Assembly: GCA_905214465.1 (NCBI GenBank)
Contig: CAJMMD010000001.1
Span: 174,658 to 238,657 of the forward strand
Source of the DNA: an uncultured bacterium
GTDB taxonomy: Bacteria; Actinomycetota; Coriobacteriia; Coriobacteriales; Coriobacteriaceae
Length of the DNA: 64,000 nucleotides
Reading direction: 5' to 3'
Shown here: positions 14,750 to 23,689 of the stretch, piece by piece
Numbering within the stretch: position 1 is the first letter of the stretch
Layout of the letters: each line of letters starts with the position of its first letter
Notes under the pieces: model-generated
What the model saw: only the letters and a program-made list of their open reading frames with translations
Told to the model about the DNA's origin: nothing
Database searches by the model: none
Made by a program: the position numbers and the translations under genes

Positions 14750-16939
14750 CTAAATCAATTTGGTTGACTCCAGCTTTTCGATAATCCAGTCGTTGGCTTT
14801 GATGACCGGGCGGCGGAAGACCACACCCAGGGCCAGCGACGGAATCAGATAGCTCGCCAGAATGCCCAACTCAATCCAGTACTCCATATGGTAGGCGCCG
14901 GCCATGGCGGCATGCATGGCGTTGATGCCGTGGGTAAACGGCAGGAACGGGTAGATCGCCTGGAACACGGGGCCGGTCATCTCGATGGGGAACGTGCCGC
15001 CCGAACCGCCGACCTGCATGACCAGCAGCACAACGGCCAGGGCCTTGCCGATATCGCCAAACGACACCGTAAGCGTGTAGACGATATTGGAGAACACGAG
15101 ACTCGCAACCCAGCCCGCCAGCACAAACTGCAGCGGGTTGTCGCACTGGATGCCAAAGAACAGGATGTCGCCCGCGCACACGAGCGTTGCCTGCAGCAGA
15201 GCCAGACCGCCAAAGAACAGGTAACGGCCCAGGTAGATTTCGTGCAGGCGCACGGGGATGAGCTCGTTGATGAGCTCATCGTCAACCGAGACCTTCATCA
15301 TGGCCGCCAGAACAATCGAGCCCACCCACAGCGACAAAATCGTGTAGAACGGCGCCATGGCCGAACCGTAGTTGCGGATCGGATAGACCGGCTTGCGATC
15401 GAGCGCAACGGGGCCAGAAAGCGACACGGCCAGACCCTCGGGATCGTTGCCGATCATCGTCTTGATCGTGGCCAGATCGTCCGACATAAGAGCACCGTCG
15501 AGCTCGTCCTTGAAAGCGCTAATCTTGTCCGACGCCTCACCCAGTTGGTCAGAAGCCTTGTTGACGAGCTTTGCGGCTTTGGACAGACCCTTTGCGAGCG
15601 AGCCAGAGGCGTCGGTCAGACCGCTCACGGCGCTATCCAAGTCACCCGAGATACCGTTCAGGGAATCCAGAACGCCCGAGATGGTCTTCTTAAGCTCCTT
15701 GGCCTTAACCGAGAACGTGGAATCGTAGTCGGACTTGGCTCCCGAGATACCCGCCTTGGCATCGGCGATGGCCTGGTCGACCTCGGCACGCGAGTTGTTG
15801 ACCTCCGCCATGCCGTCCGAAAGGGACTTTGCGGTCGCCGTCAGGTCCTTCGCATTGTTGCGGTACTCCACGGCAATTCTGCCCAGCGACGTAGCAACGG
15901 ACTTGAGACCGTCTTTGAACTTGTCGTCACTCACCTGGTCGGCAAGGTTGCGGAGCTGATCGGCCATCGCATCGATATCGTCAGCACGCGTATTGAGCGC
16001 CGCTGCGGCTTCGTTGAGCTGAGACACCGTAAGGTAAACATGCTGATTCGCGGCATCGAATGCCTTCGCAAGCTCGGCGGACACGTTGTCGAACGAGCCC
16101 GCGCTTCCGTCAATCGCCGCGTCAACGGCATCGTTGGCGGCCTTGAGCGCTTCCCTGGAATCATTGATGCCGCTCTTGGCGTGCTCCATCAGCTGCTTCG
16201 TCGACTCATCAACGGTGCCCGTCTGCTTGAGCATGCCGCCCGCCGATGTCAGTGAATCGGACGTGGAGCTCAAGATGCCCGCAAGCGAAGTCGCACTGGC
16301 CTTGATGTCCTGCAGGTCCTCGACCGAATCGCCCAGCGTCGAGGACAGGTTGGCGATAAAGTTGCTCACTTGGTCGGTGCTCATGTAATCGAGCAGGCTG
16401 GACACTGTCTTAAGGCCGATGGTCGTGATGGTCTTGGTAAAGGTCTCGTTGACCTGGTTCTGAACGGCACTCGAGCCTTTTTCGGTCACGATCTGGGCGA
16501 TGGCGTTGGCCTTCTGGTTCTCATAGAACTCGATATCGGCGTGTTTCACGTCGGTCGAGAAGAGCGTCATCATGTCGGAGCTAAAGCTCTTAGGGATTAC
16601 GACGGCCGCATAGTAAGCGCCCGACTTAACACCGTCGATAGCCTTATCGCGATCGTTGAGCACAATCCAGTCAAAGTTCTCGTTACCACGCAGAGCGGCG
16701 GTAACGTTTTCGCCCACGTTGATCTCGACGGGAATCAGATCACTCTCGTAGCCCTCATCGGTGTTGACCACAGCGATCTTGAGGTTTCCGGTGTTGCCGT
16801 ACGGATCCCAGCTGCCGGCGATGTTAAACCATGCGTACAGACACGGCACGATAATGAGGCCCATCACGACAACCAAGCCGATTACGGAGCGAGACACGTT
16901 TTGGACATCGCGCTTAAACAGATGCAGGATGTTCTTCAT
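14750..16939 (-). CDS. YhgE/Pip-domain membrane protein (second of pair)
   Basis: The 729-residue protein resembles the YhgE/phage-infection-protein family. It has one N-terminal transmembrane helix (residues 20-42) followed by WDPYGNTGNLKIAVVN. A long extracytoplasmic region (about 60-500) is rich in Ala/Asp/Ser heptads and probably coiled-coil. Five or six C-terminal helices resembling ABC-2 permeases follow. The family is linked to export or cell-surface processes in Gram-positive bacteria, including type VII secretion-like contexts, but this role is not shown here. The start codon follows the stop of the upstream paralogue directly, so the two are translationally coupled and may form a heteromer. 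Confidence 0.85.
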   Translation of the reverse strand: MKNILHLFKRDVQNVSRSVIGLVVVMGLIIVPCLYAWFNIAGSWDPYGNTGNLKIAVVNTDEGYESDLIPVEINVGENVTAALRGNENFDWIVLNDRDKAIDGVKSGAYYAAVVIPKSFSSDMMTLFSTDVKHADIEFYENQKANAIAQIVTEKGSSAVQNQVNETFTKTITTIGLKTVSSLLDYMSTDQVSNFIANLSSTLGDSVEDLQDIKASATSLAGILSSTSDSLTSAGGMLKQTGTVDESTKQLMEHAKSGINDSREALKAANDAVDAAIDGSAGSFDNVSAELAKAFDAANQHVYLTVSQLNEAAAALNTRADDIDAMADQLRNLADQVSDDKFKDGLKSVATSLGRIAVEYRNNAKDLTATAKSLSDGMAEVNNSRAEVDQAIADAKAGISGAKSDYDSTFSVKAKELKKTISGVLDSLNGISGDLDSAVSGLTDASGSLAKGLSKAAKLVNKASDQLGEASDKISAFKDELDGALMSDDLATIKTMIGNDPEGLAVSLSGPVALDRKPVYPIRNYGSAMAPFYTILSLWVGSIVLAAMMKVSVDDELINELIPVRLHEIYLGRYLFFGGLALLQATLVCAGDILFFGIQCDNPLQFVLAGWVASLVFSNIVYTLTVSFGDIGKALAVVLLVMQVGGSGGTFPIEMTGPVFQAIYPFLPFTHGINAMHAAMAGAYHMEYWIELGILASYLIPSLALGVVFRRPVIKANDWIIEKLESTKLI

Positions 16940-19756
16940 TTATGCCTCACCTCCTTTGGAGTGCTTGCCAAGCGGGGCGTTCTTTTCGTTCATCACAAAC
17001 GTGTCATCCCCGTTCTCGGGCACATGGACCGCATCGCGATGACCACATTGGCTGACAGCCTGAGTCTTGGGTTCAGACCCCCGCTCGCTCGCATTCAAGC
17101 CGAACATGCGACGAGCGGCAGGGATCGCCGCTGTGTGCTCGCGCATCTCGCGACGCAGGTCCTCATCCGAAAGCGCCGAGATGCGCATCTGGGTATTGAG
17201 GCTCGCGCGGATATATTCGATATTGATAAGCCAGCCGCAGATGGCAATAACCGAGATGATCCAAATGACCAGCAGGATGATCTTGCCGTTATTGTCGATA
17301 TCGAGAACCGTCGACAGGACAAAGAGCAGGACCTGAACGCCCACCACGGCGGCAAAACCGCCCTTGATGTAGTACGGGTAGCGATGCTCAAACGCCACGG
17401 CATGATCGAGCAGCTCGCGACGGTACGAATCCGAATCGAGCATGACGCGCATGGCCGTGCGCAGCGAATAGCGCTGGCGCGGTAGGTCGTTGGACTCGCA
17501 GATCATGAGACCCGTCGTGGAAAGCTGCTTATCAAAGAGCAGATTGAGGTTGAGCAGCAGCGGACGCAGCTGCAGACCGATAAAGAGCGCCACGATCAAG
17601 AACACGCCCAGAATGCACAGGTTAAACAGATAGTTGAACGAGTACATGCCGCCGACGGTCTCGCGCAGCAGATTGATGCCGTAGGTAAAGGGCAGCAGCG
17701 GGTGCAGCCACTGGAAGAAGCCGGGCATCATCTCGATGGGATACATGCCCGACGAACCCGGAATCTGCACGATAACCAGAATGACGCCGATTGCCTTGCC
17801 GATGTGCTTAAACGTAGTGGACAGCGCATAGATGATATTGACGTAGGTGAACGAAATAGCGATGCCGCCCAGTACAAAGAGCAGCGGATTGACGCACTGA
17901 ACGCCAATGACCAGGTCGCCCACCGTAACGATAATGGCCTGGAACGCGCCCAGGATCACCAGCAGCAGCCAGCGGCCAAAGTAGCCCTGACGCGCCGTAA
18001 AGCTACCGATGCCCTCGCGGTCGACCTCGAGTTTATAGATAGCGATGAGCACATAGCCGCCTACCCACAGCGCCAGATTGGTGTAGAAGGGCGCGATGCC
18101 CGAGCCAAAGCTCTTGACCGGATAGATTGACTTGGACGTCAGCTCAACCGGAGATGCCATGAAATCTGCCACGTCATTGACGTCGACGTCCATGAGGTCG
18201 GCTAACTCGCCCATAGACTCAGAGGTCCGCAGCGCCGCAATGTCATTGGCGGCGGTCGCGAGCTTGTCCTGAACCTTGGCAAGGGAGGCGTCGGTTTGGG
18301 ATAGCGTGGTCTTTGCCTGCTTGAGCGTGGCGTCGAGCTGCGCCAGCGTGCCGCGCGCGCTCGCTATCGTGGGGGTCATACCCGACACAATGCCGGTCAA
18401 ATCGCCCGAAACGGCGGCAAAGGAATCAAGCGCGCTCGAAGCCTTCGGAAGTGCGTTCTGACCCAGATCGGTCTGAGCCTGACCGAGGTTAGCCGTACCG
18501 GTCTGAATTGCCGCGTTGAGTGCGTTGCTCGCGTTCGAGATTGCCGTAGCGTCGTTTGCCATGGCGCTCGACTGTGCAGAAAGGCCATCCTTGATGCTCT
18601 GCAGCTTCTGGTTTTGCTCGCGAAGCGAATCGATGGTCGATACAATGCGCGCGTCAATTTCCTCGGAACCTGTCGACGTGTCATTAACGAGAATCTCCAA
18701 GTGCCCGATAACGGCCTTATTGTGATCGATCGTCGCCTGGAGAGACTCGAGCGAGTTGTCGATGCGGGTGGTCGTAGATGTGACCGTACCCGTTAGCTTG
18801 CCAATCGCAGCGTTCGCGGAGGCTGACGTCTTGGTGAGTGCAAGGCTACCTTCCGAGAGTGCCTTGGAGAGCGAGGTGATAGAGTTGCCCGCCGTGGCGC
18901 GAGCCTCGCCCAGCAGGTCGTTGCCCTGGGAGATTGCCTGCGTCAGCGACGGTGCCTGACCTTGCAAGCCGGCAAGCGCCGCATCAGCCGAGGCGATAGC
19001 GCCACTCGTCTTATCGATGGCGGCATTCATATCGCCAATCGAATCGCGCACCTCACCCAAGGTGTCGGATGCCTCGGACACCGAACTTGTCAGCGAGTCC
19101 TGAGTCTGGGTTGCCTTGTCCTTTAAATCGACACCGGCATCCTTGGCGATACTGGCAACAGTCTCGCCCACCGTGGAGACAAACTCCGAGTTGATCTGCT
19201 CCTCGATGGTGTTGGCACCGGTATCGGTGACCTTGGGCGCAATGGCGCTCTTCTTCTCATTGACGTAATAGGTGAGCTTCGGCTGATGGTAATTGCCATC
19301 GAGCATCGAGACAAGATTGTCGGAGAAGTTCTTGGGGATTACGATCGCCGCGTAGTATTCCCCGCTCTCGACGCCCTCTTTGGCATCGGCAGCCGAGTCG
19401 ACGAAGGTCCAGCCCAGCTGATCGTTTTCCTTGAGCTGGTCGACCACCTTATCGCCTGCATTGAGCTCGCCCACCAAGTCATTCTGGGCGCCCTGATCGT
19501 TGTTGGCGATGGCAATCTTGATACCTTGGGTGTTTCCGTACGGATCCCAGTTTGCCACGATGTTGTACCAGGCATACAGCGAGGGAATGACGCACACGCC
19601 CAGGGTAACCACCAAGGCGACGGGGTTCACAAGCAGTCGCTTAATGTCGCGCTTGAATATCGCAAAGGAGACCTTTGCGTTGGATAGTTTGCTGCCGAGA
19701 CTCACGCTTGGACCATCCATCCTGTCGTTGAATCGAATCGTACTATCGACAACCAT
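16940..19756 (-). CDS. YhgE/Pip-domain membrane protein (first of pair)
   Basis: This 938-residue paralogue of the next gene shares YAWYNIVANWDPYGNTQ after the first transmembrane helix. It has a longer coiled-coil-like ectodomain rich in Ser/Thr/Ala and an ABC-2-like C-terminal helix bundle around residues 580-770. It also has an extra C-terminal tail of about 160 residues with two more helices (LLFVLSTVLDIDNNGKIILL region) and a charged cytosolic end, absent from its partner. The ATG at 19756 is about 50 nt after a predicted transcription start; the ATG at 19720 is possible. No clear ribosome binding site is seen at either. Confidence 0.82.
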   Translation of the reverse strand: MVVDSTIRFNDRMDGPSVSLGSKLSNAKVSFAIFKRDIKRLLVNPVALVVTLGVCVIPSLYAWYNIVANWDPYGNTQGIKIAIANNDQGAQNDLVGELNAGDKVVDQLKENDQLGWTFVDSAADAKEGVESGEYYAAIVIPKNFSDNLVSMLDGNYHQPKLTYYVNEKKSAIAPKVTDTGANTIEEQINSEFVSTVGETVASIAKDAGVDLKDKATQTQDSLTSSVSEASDTLGEVRDSIGDMNAAIDKTSGAIASADAALAGLQGQAPSLTQAISQGNDLLGEARATAGNSITSLSKALSEGSLALTKTSASANAAIGKLTGTVTSTTTRIDNSLESLQATIDHNKAVIGHLEILVNDTSTGSEEIDARIVSTIDSLREQNQKLQSIKDGLSAQSSAMANDATAISNASNALNAAIQTGTANLGQAQTDLGQNALPKASSALDSFAAVSGDLTGIVSGMTPTIASARGTLAQLDATLKQAKTTLSQTDASLAKVQDKLATAANDIAALRTSESMGELADLMDVDVNDVADFMASPVELTSKSIYPVKSFGSGIAPFYTNLALWVGGYVLIAIYKLEVDREGIGSFTARQGYFGRWLLLVILGAFQAIIVTVGDLVIGVQCVNPLLFVLGGIAISFTYVNIIYALSTTFKHIGKAIGVILVIVQIPGSSGMYPIEMMPGFFQWLHPLLPFTYGINLLRETVGGMYSFNYLFNLCILGVFLIVALFIGLQLRPLLLNLNLLFDKQLSTTGLMICESNDLPRQRYSLRTAMRVMLDSDSYRRELLDHAVAFEHRYPYYIKGGFAAVVGVQVLLFVLSTVLDIDNNGKIILLVIWIISVIAICGWLINIEYIRASLNTQMRISALSDEDLRREMREHTAAIPAARRMFGLNASERGSEPKTQAVSQCGHRDAVHVPENGDDTFVMNEKNAPLGKHSKGGEA

Positions 19757-19812
19757 TGTACGTAGGCGCTTTAGTGCCTCGCGGCACAATGGTGCTGAGT
19801 TTTGCGGGTAGC

Positions 19813-19851
19813 AATATACTACGAAGATGAGTTAGTGTACAGTTGTACAGT
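19813..19851 (-). promoter_or_regulatory. Promoter and operator for the YhgE pair
   Basis: On the minus strand a TGTACA -35-like box (19836-19841) and a TATATT -10 (19813-19818) are separated by exactly 17 bp. The -35 lies inside a tandem TGTACAGT-TGTACAGT (19836-19851), in which each TGTACA is self-complementary. A repressor bound here would block the promoter. The regulator is not encoded next to it. Confidence 0.65.
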
Positions 19852-19907
19852 ATCTTTAATTTCAGCAGGTCACAAAACCACAGCCCGCACAAATTAGCAA
19901 TCCGAAT

Positions 19908-20023
19908 AGTCATTGGGAACGTTCTTAAACGACTAGTCAAACAAGAACGTCCCCAACGACTACCCATATAAGAACGTTCCCAATGACTACTCATTTAAGT
20001 CTGTCCCCAATGAGTACCCCGCC
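19908..20023. repeat. 27-bp intergenic repeat, three direct copies and one inverted
   Basis: Direct copies start at 19943, 19970 and 19997, exactly 27 bp apart. The unit is close to AAGAACGTCCCCAA(C/T)GACTAC(C/T)CAT. The third copy is more divergent (AAGTCTGTCCCCAATGAGTAC). An inverted copy lies at 19908-19929. Related units occur at 22437-22487. With the hairpins at 20047-20252 this accounts for most of the 495-bp gap between the YhgE promoter and htpG; no gene is seen. Confidence 0.75.
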
Positions 20024-20046
20024 GCAGGTTAAGCATAAGCCAGCGA

Positions 20047-20144
20047 GCGGGTCGCATTTGAGACAAGGTGACGTGAAACGAAAGGGCGCTGACCTTCTGG
20101 TCGCGCCCTTGAAGTTGAACGTCAGATTGTCCAAATGCGGCCCG
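20047..20144. repeat. Long imperfect palindrome downstream of htpG
   Basis: Paired segments run from GCGGGTCGCATTTG at the left to CAAATGCGGCCCGC at the right, with internal pairing of GACAA/TTGTC and TGACGT/ACGTCA. An inner hairpin AAGGGCGC/GCGCCCTT lies at 20082-20110. There is no T-tract. A structured 3' end is the likeliest role. Confidence 0.6.
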
Positions 20145-20145
20145 C

Positions 20146-20252
20146 GCAGCGTCGGCCGGTCCGCCGTTCGGTAGAACGGCGGAACCCCCCAATTGCCGCT
20201 CTGGCGGGCTTGCAGCGTCGGCCGGTTACGCGGTTTGGTAAAACCGCGTAAC
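20146..20252. repeat. Two repeat-plus-hairpin modules at the htpG 3' end
   Basis: The 15-mer GCAGCGTCGGCCGGT occurs at 20146-20160 and 20212-20226. Each copy leads into a perfect hairpin. The first has arms CCGCCGTTC/GAACGGCGG at 20161-20182. The second has arms GTTACGCGGTTT/AAACCGCGTAAC at 20225-20252, overlapping the last base of the htpG stop codon. The stem sequences differ while the layout is kept. Confidence 0.65.
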
Positions 20253-22276
20253 TAAAGTAGATCGCAAACAGCCGCCGCGAAGGCAACGGGGTCCTCGGGG
20301 AGGATACCCTCGACCAGCAGGGCCTGATCGTAGAGCAGGCCGGAGTACTGCTTGATCTTGTCGGCGTCACCTGCCTTCTGGGCAGCGACAAGCTTGTCAA
20401 AGACCGGGTGCTTGGCGTTGAGCTCGAGCACGCGCTGGCTCTTGGGCATGCCGTCGGGCGCGCCCTCGGGCCCCTTCTGGAGCACCTTCTCCATCTCGAG
20501 CGAAAGCGGACCCTCGGTGGTGATGCAAGCGGGGGCATCGGTCAGGCGCGCGGAGACGGCAACTTTCTCGACCTTGTCACCGAGCGCCTCCTTCATAGCG
20601 CTAAAGAGGTCCTCGTTTTCCTTGGTGGCGTCCTCGGCCTCCTTCTTCTCGTCCTCGGTCGCCAGATCAAGATCGCCAGTCGCAACGTTCTTGAGCTCCA
20701 GGTGACGATCCTCGACCTCGGGCTCGGCACCGTCGGCAACGGCCTTTTCGGCAGCCTCGCGGGCGGCGTCGTCCTCGTAGATCTTGGGCATATCGGCGGC
20801 CACGTACTCACGCATAGCCTGGAACGTGAACTCATCCACATCCTGCGTCAGCAACAGCACGTCATAGCCGCGCTCGAGCACGCCCTTTACCACGGGCATC
20901 TTGGCCAAGCGCTCACGCGAGTCGCCGGCGGCGTAGTAGATGGCCTTCTGATCCTCGGGCATGCCCTTGGCATACTCGGCCAGGGTGATCATCTTCTGCT
21001 CCTTGGCAGACCAGAACAGCAGCAGGTCGGCGAGCTCGTCGGCCTTCATGCCGTAGCTCGAGTAGATGCCGTACTTCAGACCGCGACCAAAGTTCTCAAA
21101 GAACTTCTCGTATGCCTCGCGGTCGTTGTCGCGCATGTCCTCAAGATCGGCAGTGATCTTCTTCTCGACACGCTTGGCAATGGCCTTGAGCTGACGGTTC
21201 TGTTGCAGCGTCTCACGCGAGATGTTGAGCGTCACGTCGGCAGAGTCCACGACACCGCGCACAAAGTTGTAGTAGTCGGGCAGCAGGTCATCGCACTTCT
21301 CCATAATCAGCACGTTAGAGCTGTAGAGCGCCAGGCCCTTCTCGTAGTCCTTGCTGTACAGATCGAACGGGGCGCGACCCGGCACAAACAGCAGCGCATC
21401 GTACTCAAGCGTGCCCTCGGCGTGGAAGCTGATAGTGCGCGCGGGATCGTCAAAGTCGTGGAATGTGGACTTGTAGAACTCGTCGTAGTCCTTCTGCTCG
21501 ACATCGGAGCTGCGTTTCTTCCAGATCGGTGTCATGGAATTGACGGTCTCGAGCTCCTGGTAGTCCTCGTACTCGGGCGTGTAGTCATCGCCAGCATCCT
21601 CGGGCTTGGGCTTCTGGCGGCTCTTGGACACCATCATCTGTATCGGGTAGCGCACATAGTTGCTGTACTGCTGAATCAGGCTCTTGAGGCCCCACTCGGT
21701 CAGGAAGCGATCGTAGGTCTCGGCCTCGCCGTCGGCGTCGAGCTTCTCGTTCTCGCGCAGCGTCAGGATGACATCGGTGCCGTGCTCGGCGCGCTCGCCA
21801 TCCTCGATGGTGTAGCCCTCAAGACCGTCGGACTCCCAAACGTGGGCGGTATCCTCGCCATAAGCGCGGCTGACAACCTTCACGTGGCTGGCGACCATAA
21901 AGGCGGAGTAGAAACCCACGCCAAACTGACCGATGATATCGACATCCGAACCCTGCTGCTCGGCGTTCTCGGTCTTAAACTCCTCGGAGCCGGAATGGGC
22001 GATGGTGCCCAGATTGCGCTCGAGCTCCTCGGCGGTCATGCCAATGCCGTTATCCGAGATGGTAATGGTGCGGGCGTCTTTATCAAAGGAGACGCGAATA
22101 GCCAGGTCGCCCTGGTCGAGCTTGACGCTCGGGTCCTGCAGGCTCTTAAAGTTGAGCTTGTCGACGGCGTCGCTCGCGTTAGAGATAAGCTCGCGCAGGA
22201 AGATTTCCTTATTGGTGTAGATGGAGTTGATCATGAGGTCGAGCAGTTTTTTGCTCTCGGTCTTAAATTGACGCAT
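20252..22276 (-). CDS. htpG: Chaperone HtpG (Hsp90)
   Basis: This ATP-dependent cytosolic chaperone has 674 residues. The N-terminal GHKL ATPase carries LRELISNASDAVDKL with the catalytic Glu and Asn. ISDNGIGMT and GTIAHSGSEEF follow, then IGQFGVGFYSAFMVA with the ATP lid. The middle domain includes RGVVDSADVTLNISRE and the Arg-containing LNISRETLQQNR loop. The C-terminal dimerization domain follows a charged linker rich in Glu/Asp and Lys (about residues 530-560), longer than in Escherichia coli. The ATG at 22276 has AAAGGA upstream. It is a single-gene unit with structured 3' DNA. Confidence 0.96.
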   Translation of the reverse strand: MRQFKTESKKLLDLMINSIYTNKEIFLRELISNASDAVDKLNFKSLQDPSVKLDQGDLAIRVSFDKDARTITISDNGIGMTAEELERNLGTIAHSGSEEFKTENAEQQGSDVDIIGQFGVGFYSAFMVASHVKVVSRAYGEDTAHVWESDGLEGYTIEDGERAEHGTDVILTLRENEKLDADGEAETYDRFLTEWGLKSLIQQYSNYVRYPIQMMVSKSRQKPKPEDAGDDYTPEYEDYQELETVNSMTPIWKKRSSDVEQKDYDEFYKSTFHDFDDPARTISFHAEGTLEYDALLFVPGRAPFDLYSKDYEKGLALYSSNVLIMEKCDDLLPDYYNFVRGVVDSADVTLNISRETLQQNRQLKAIAKRVEKKITADLEDMRDNDREAYEKFFENFGRGLKYGIYSSYGMKADELADLLLFWSAKEQKMITLAEYAKGMPEDQKAIYYAAGDSRERLAKMPVVKGVLERGYDVLLLTQDVDEFTFQAMREYVAADMPKIYEDDAAREAAEKAVADGAEPEVEDRHLELKNVATGDLDLATEDEKKEAEDATKENEDLFSAMKEALGDKVEKVAVSARLTDAPACITTEGPLSLEMEKVLQKGPEGAPDGMPKSQRVLELNAKHPVFDKLVAAQKAGDADKIKQYSGLLYDQALLVEGILPEDPVAFAAAVCDLL

Positions 22277-22436
22277 GTGCAGTCCTTTCGCGCTACCCCC
22301 GTCCGCAAAAACGGCCCGGTTGCCCGAGCCGCATCGCAGACCTGCTATGTTCAGACTTAGATTTTATAACCCATTAGCGCGCATATATACATACGGAATC
22401 GAAAAACTGTATGTCCAAACGCTCTGATGCGCCAAT

Positions 22437-22492
22437 TGCCAAGGAGTGTCCCCAACTGCCGGCAGAAAAGGAACGTCCCTATCTGCCACCCT
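22437..22492. repeat. Two copies of an AAGGANNGTCCC repeat at the GNAT gene end
   Basis: Units AAGGAGTGTCCCCAACTGCC and AAGGAACGTCCCTATCTGCC lie 28-30 bp apart and resemble the 27-bp repeats at 19943-20023. The second unit contains the GNAT stop codon (22479-22481) on the opposite strand. Confidence 0.6.
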
Positions 22493-22982
22493 CGACCCGT
22501 TTGGCCATCCAGGCATGGGGCTGGCCTTCATCCTCATAGTCCACCGGGGCAATCTGCGTGTAACCCGCCTTGGCATAGAGCGGCAGCACGTATTCCTGCG
22601 CGTGCAGCTTAATGAGCTTGGCGCCGGCATCACGCGCGGCGGTATCACTGGCCTCGACAATCTTGCTCGCCAAACCACGACGACGCATAGCCGGCAGCAC
22701 GGCGACGCGCCCCATAATGTAGGTCTCCCCCGCTGCGACGCCTTCGTCCAAGTCGCACGCCGGCGACACCGGAGCCTCTGCGTTAGCCGCGCGCTCAAGC
22801 TCTTCGGGAAACACGCGCGAGCAACCGGCAAGCTCACCGTCTACATAGAGCGTCACATGAATGCAGTTCGGATCCTCGTCGATAGCGTCAAACTCATTCT
22901 CGTAGCCCTGCTCGTCCATAAAAACGACGCGGCGCACCAACGCCGCGTCATCAAAGCATCCCGTCTTAAGTTGGATATCCAT
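22479..22982 (-). CDS. GNAT-family N-acetyltransferase
   Basis: The 167-residue protein has the GNAT fold. The acetyl-CoA binding segment is MGRVAVLPAMRRRGLASKIV at about residues 93-112 (R-x-x-G-x-A loop). LHAQEYVLPLYAKAGY covers the substrate-side helix. It resembles ElaA-type acetyltransferases. The substrate is unknown. The ATG at 22982 has AGGG 6 nt upstream; an earlier in-frame start at 23000 lacks one. It follows cpsB by 39 nt on the same strand and may be read through from that operon. Its last codons lie in a repeat unit. Confidence 0.8.
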   Translation of the reverse strand: MDIQLKTGCFDDAALVRRVVFMDEQGYENEFDAIDEDPNCIHVTLYVDGELAGCSRVFPEELERAANAEAPVSPACDLDEGVAAGETYIMGRVAVLPAMRRRGLASKIVEASDTAARDAGAKLIKLHAQEYVLPLYAKAGYTQIAPVDYEDEGQPHAWMAKRVEGGR

Positions 22983-23021
22983 GGCTGCCCTTTCATTCAA
23001 TGCGAACGTTAGGGACAGATT

Positions 23022-23672
23022 TTAGCGAAAATGAGCTCCGCGCACGCTAAACTTCGCGCGAGCCTTCGCCAGGCAATCGTAATGACCCACGTTATGGGCA
23101 TCGCTCGCGATGAAGCTGTACAGGTTCTGATCGAACAGGCGCTGTGCCGGCTTTTTCTCGCGACCAAAGCGACCGCCGGCAATAAAGTCCGCCGAAGCCT
23201 GCAGCTTGCAGCCCATATCGACCAGGCGCTCCGCCACGCTTACATCCTTTTGAACCGCACGATAGCGCTCAGGATGAGCGATGATCACCTGGTAGCCACG
23301 GCACTGCAAATCGTAAATCGTGTTCTCGTACTCTCTAAACGCATACGCATCGGCATGCGTCGAAAGCTCGAGCAGAAACTCGTTGGTCCCATCGAAATGC
23401 AAGTGATCCGCGGCATCGATACCAAGCTCAACGAGCTTTCGATGGTTGACCTCGAAGCCCATCTGGAGCGGAAAACCGTCAGCGTTATCGCGCAGCAGCT
23501 CAAAGGCATCCCACATCTTGTCGTAATCAAAATAGGGATCACGGCAGTGAGGAGTGCAAACGATTCTGGTTACACCGGCCCGCTTGGCAGCCTCGAGCAT
23601 CGCCAAGCTCTCATCGAGATCGGCGGCGCCGTCGTCTACACCCGGCAAGATATGGCAATGAATGTCACGCAT
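23022..23672 (-). CDS. cpsB: CpsB/CapC-type tyrosine-protein phosphatase (PHP family)
   Basis: This manganese-dependent phosphotyrosine phosphatase removes phosphate from the CpsD-type kinase that governs polysaccharide assembly. The 216-residue PHP domain has the metal-binding motif DIHCHILPGVDDGA, CTPHCRDPYF, a Glu in MGFEVNH, IIAHPERY, and the final ASDAHNVG. The family normally has about 240-255 residues, so this is a compact version. It is the third gene after the cpsC-like and cpsD-like genes; 17 nt separate it from the kinase. Confidence 0.88.
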   Translation of the reverse strand: MRDIHCHILPGVDDGAADLDESLAMLEAAKRAGVTRIVCTPHCRDPYFDYDKMWDAFELLRDNADGFPLQMGFEVNHRKLVELGIDAADHLHFDGTNEFLLELSTHADAYAFREYENTIYDLQCRGYQVIIAHPERYRAVQKDVSVAERLVDMGCKLQASADFIAGGRFGREKKPAQRLFDQNLYSFIASDAHNVGHYDCLAKARAKFSVRGAHFR

Positions 23673-23689
23673 AGGTCGGCCCTAATCAA

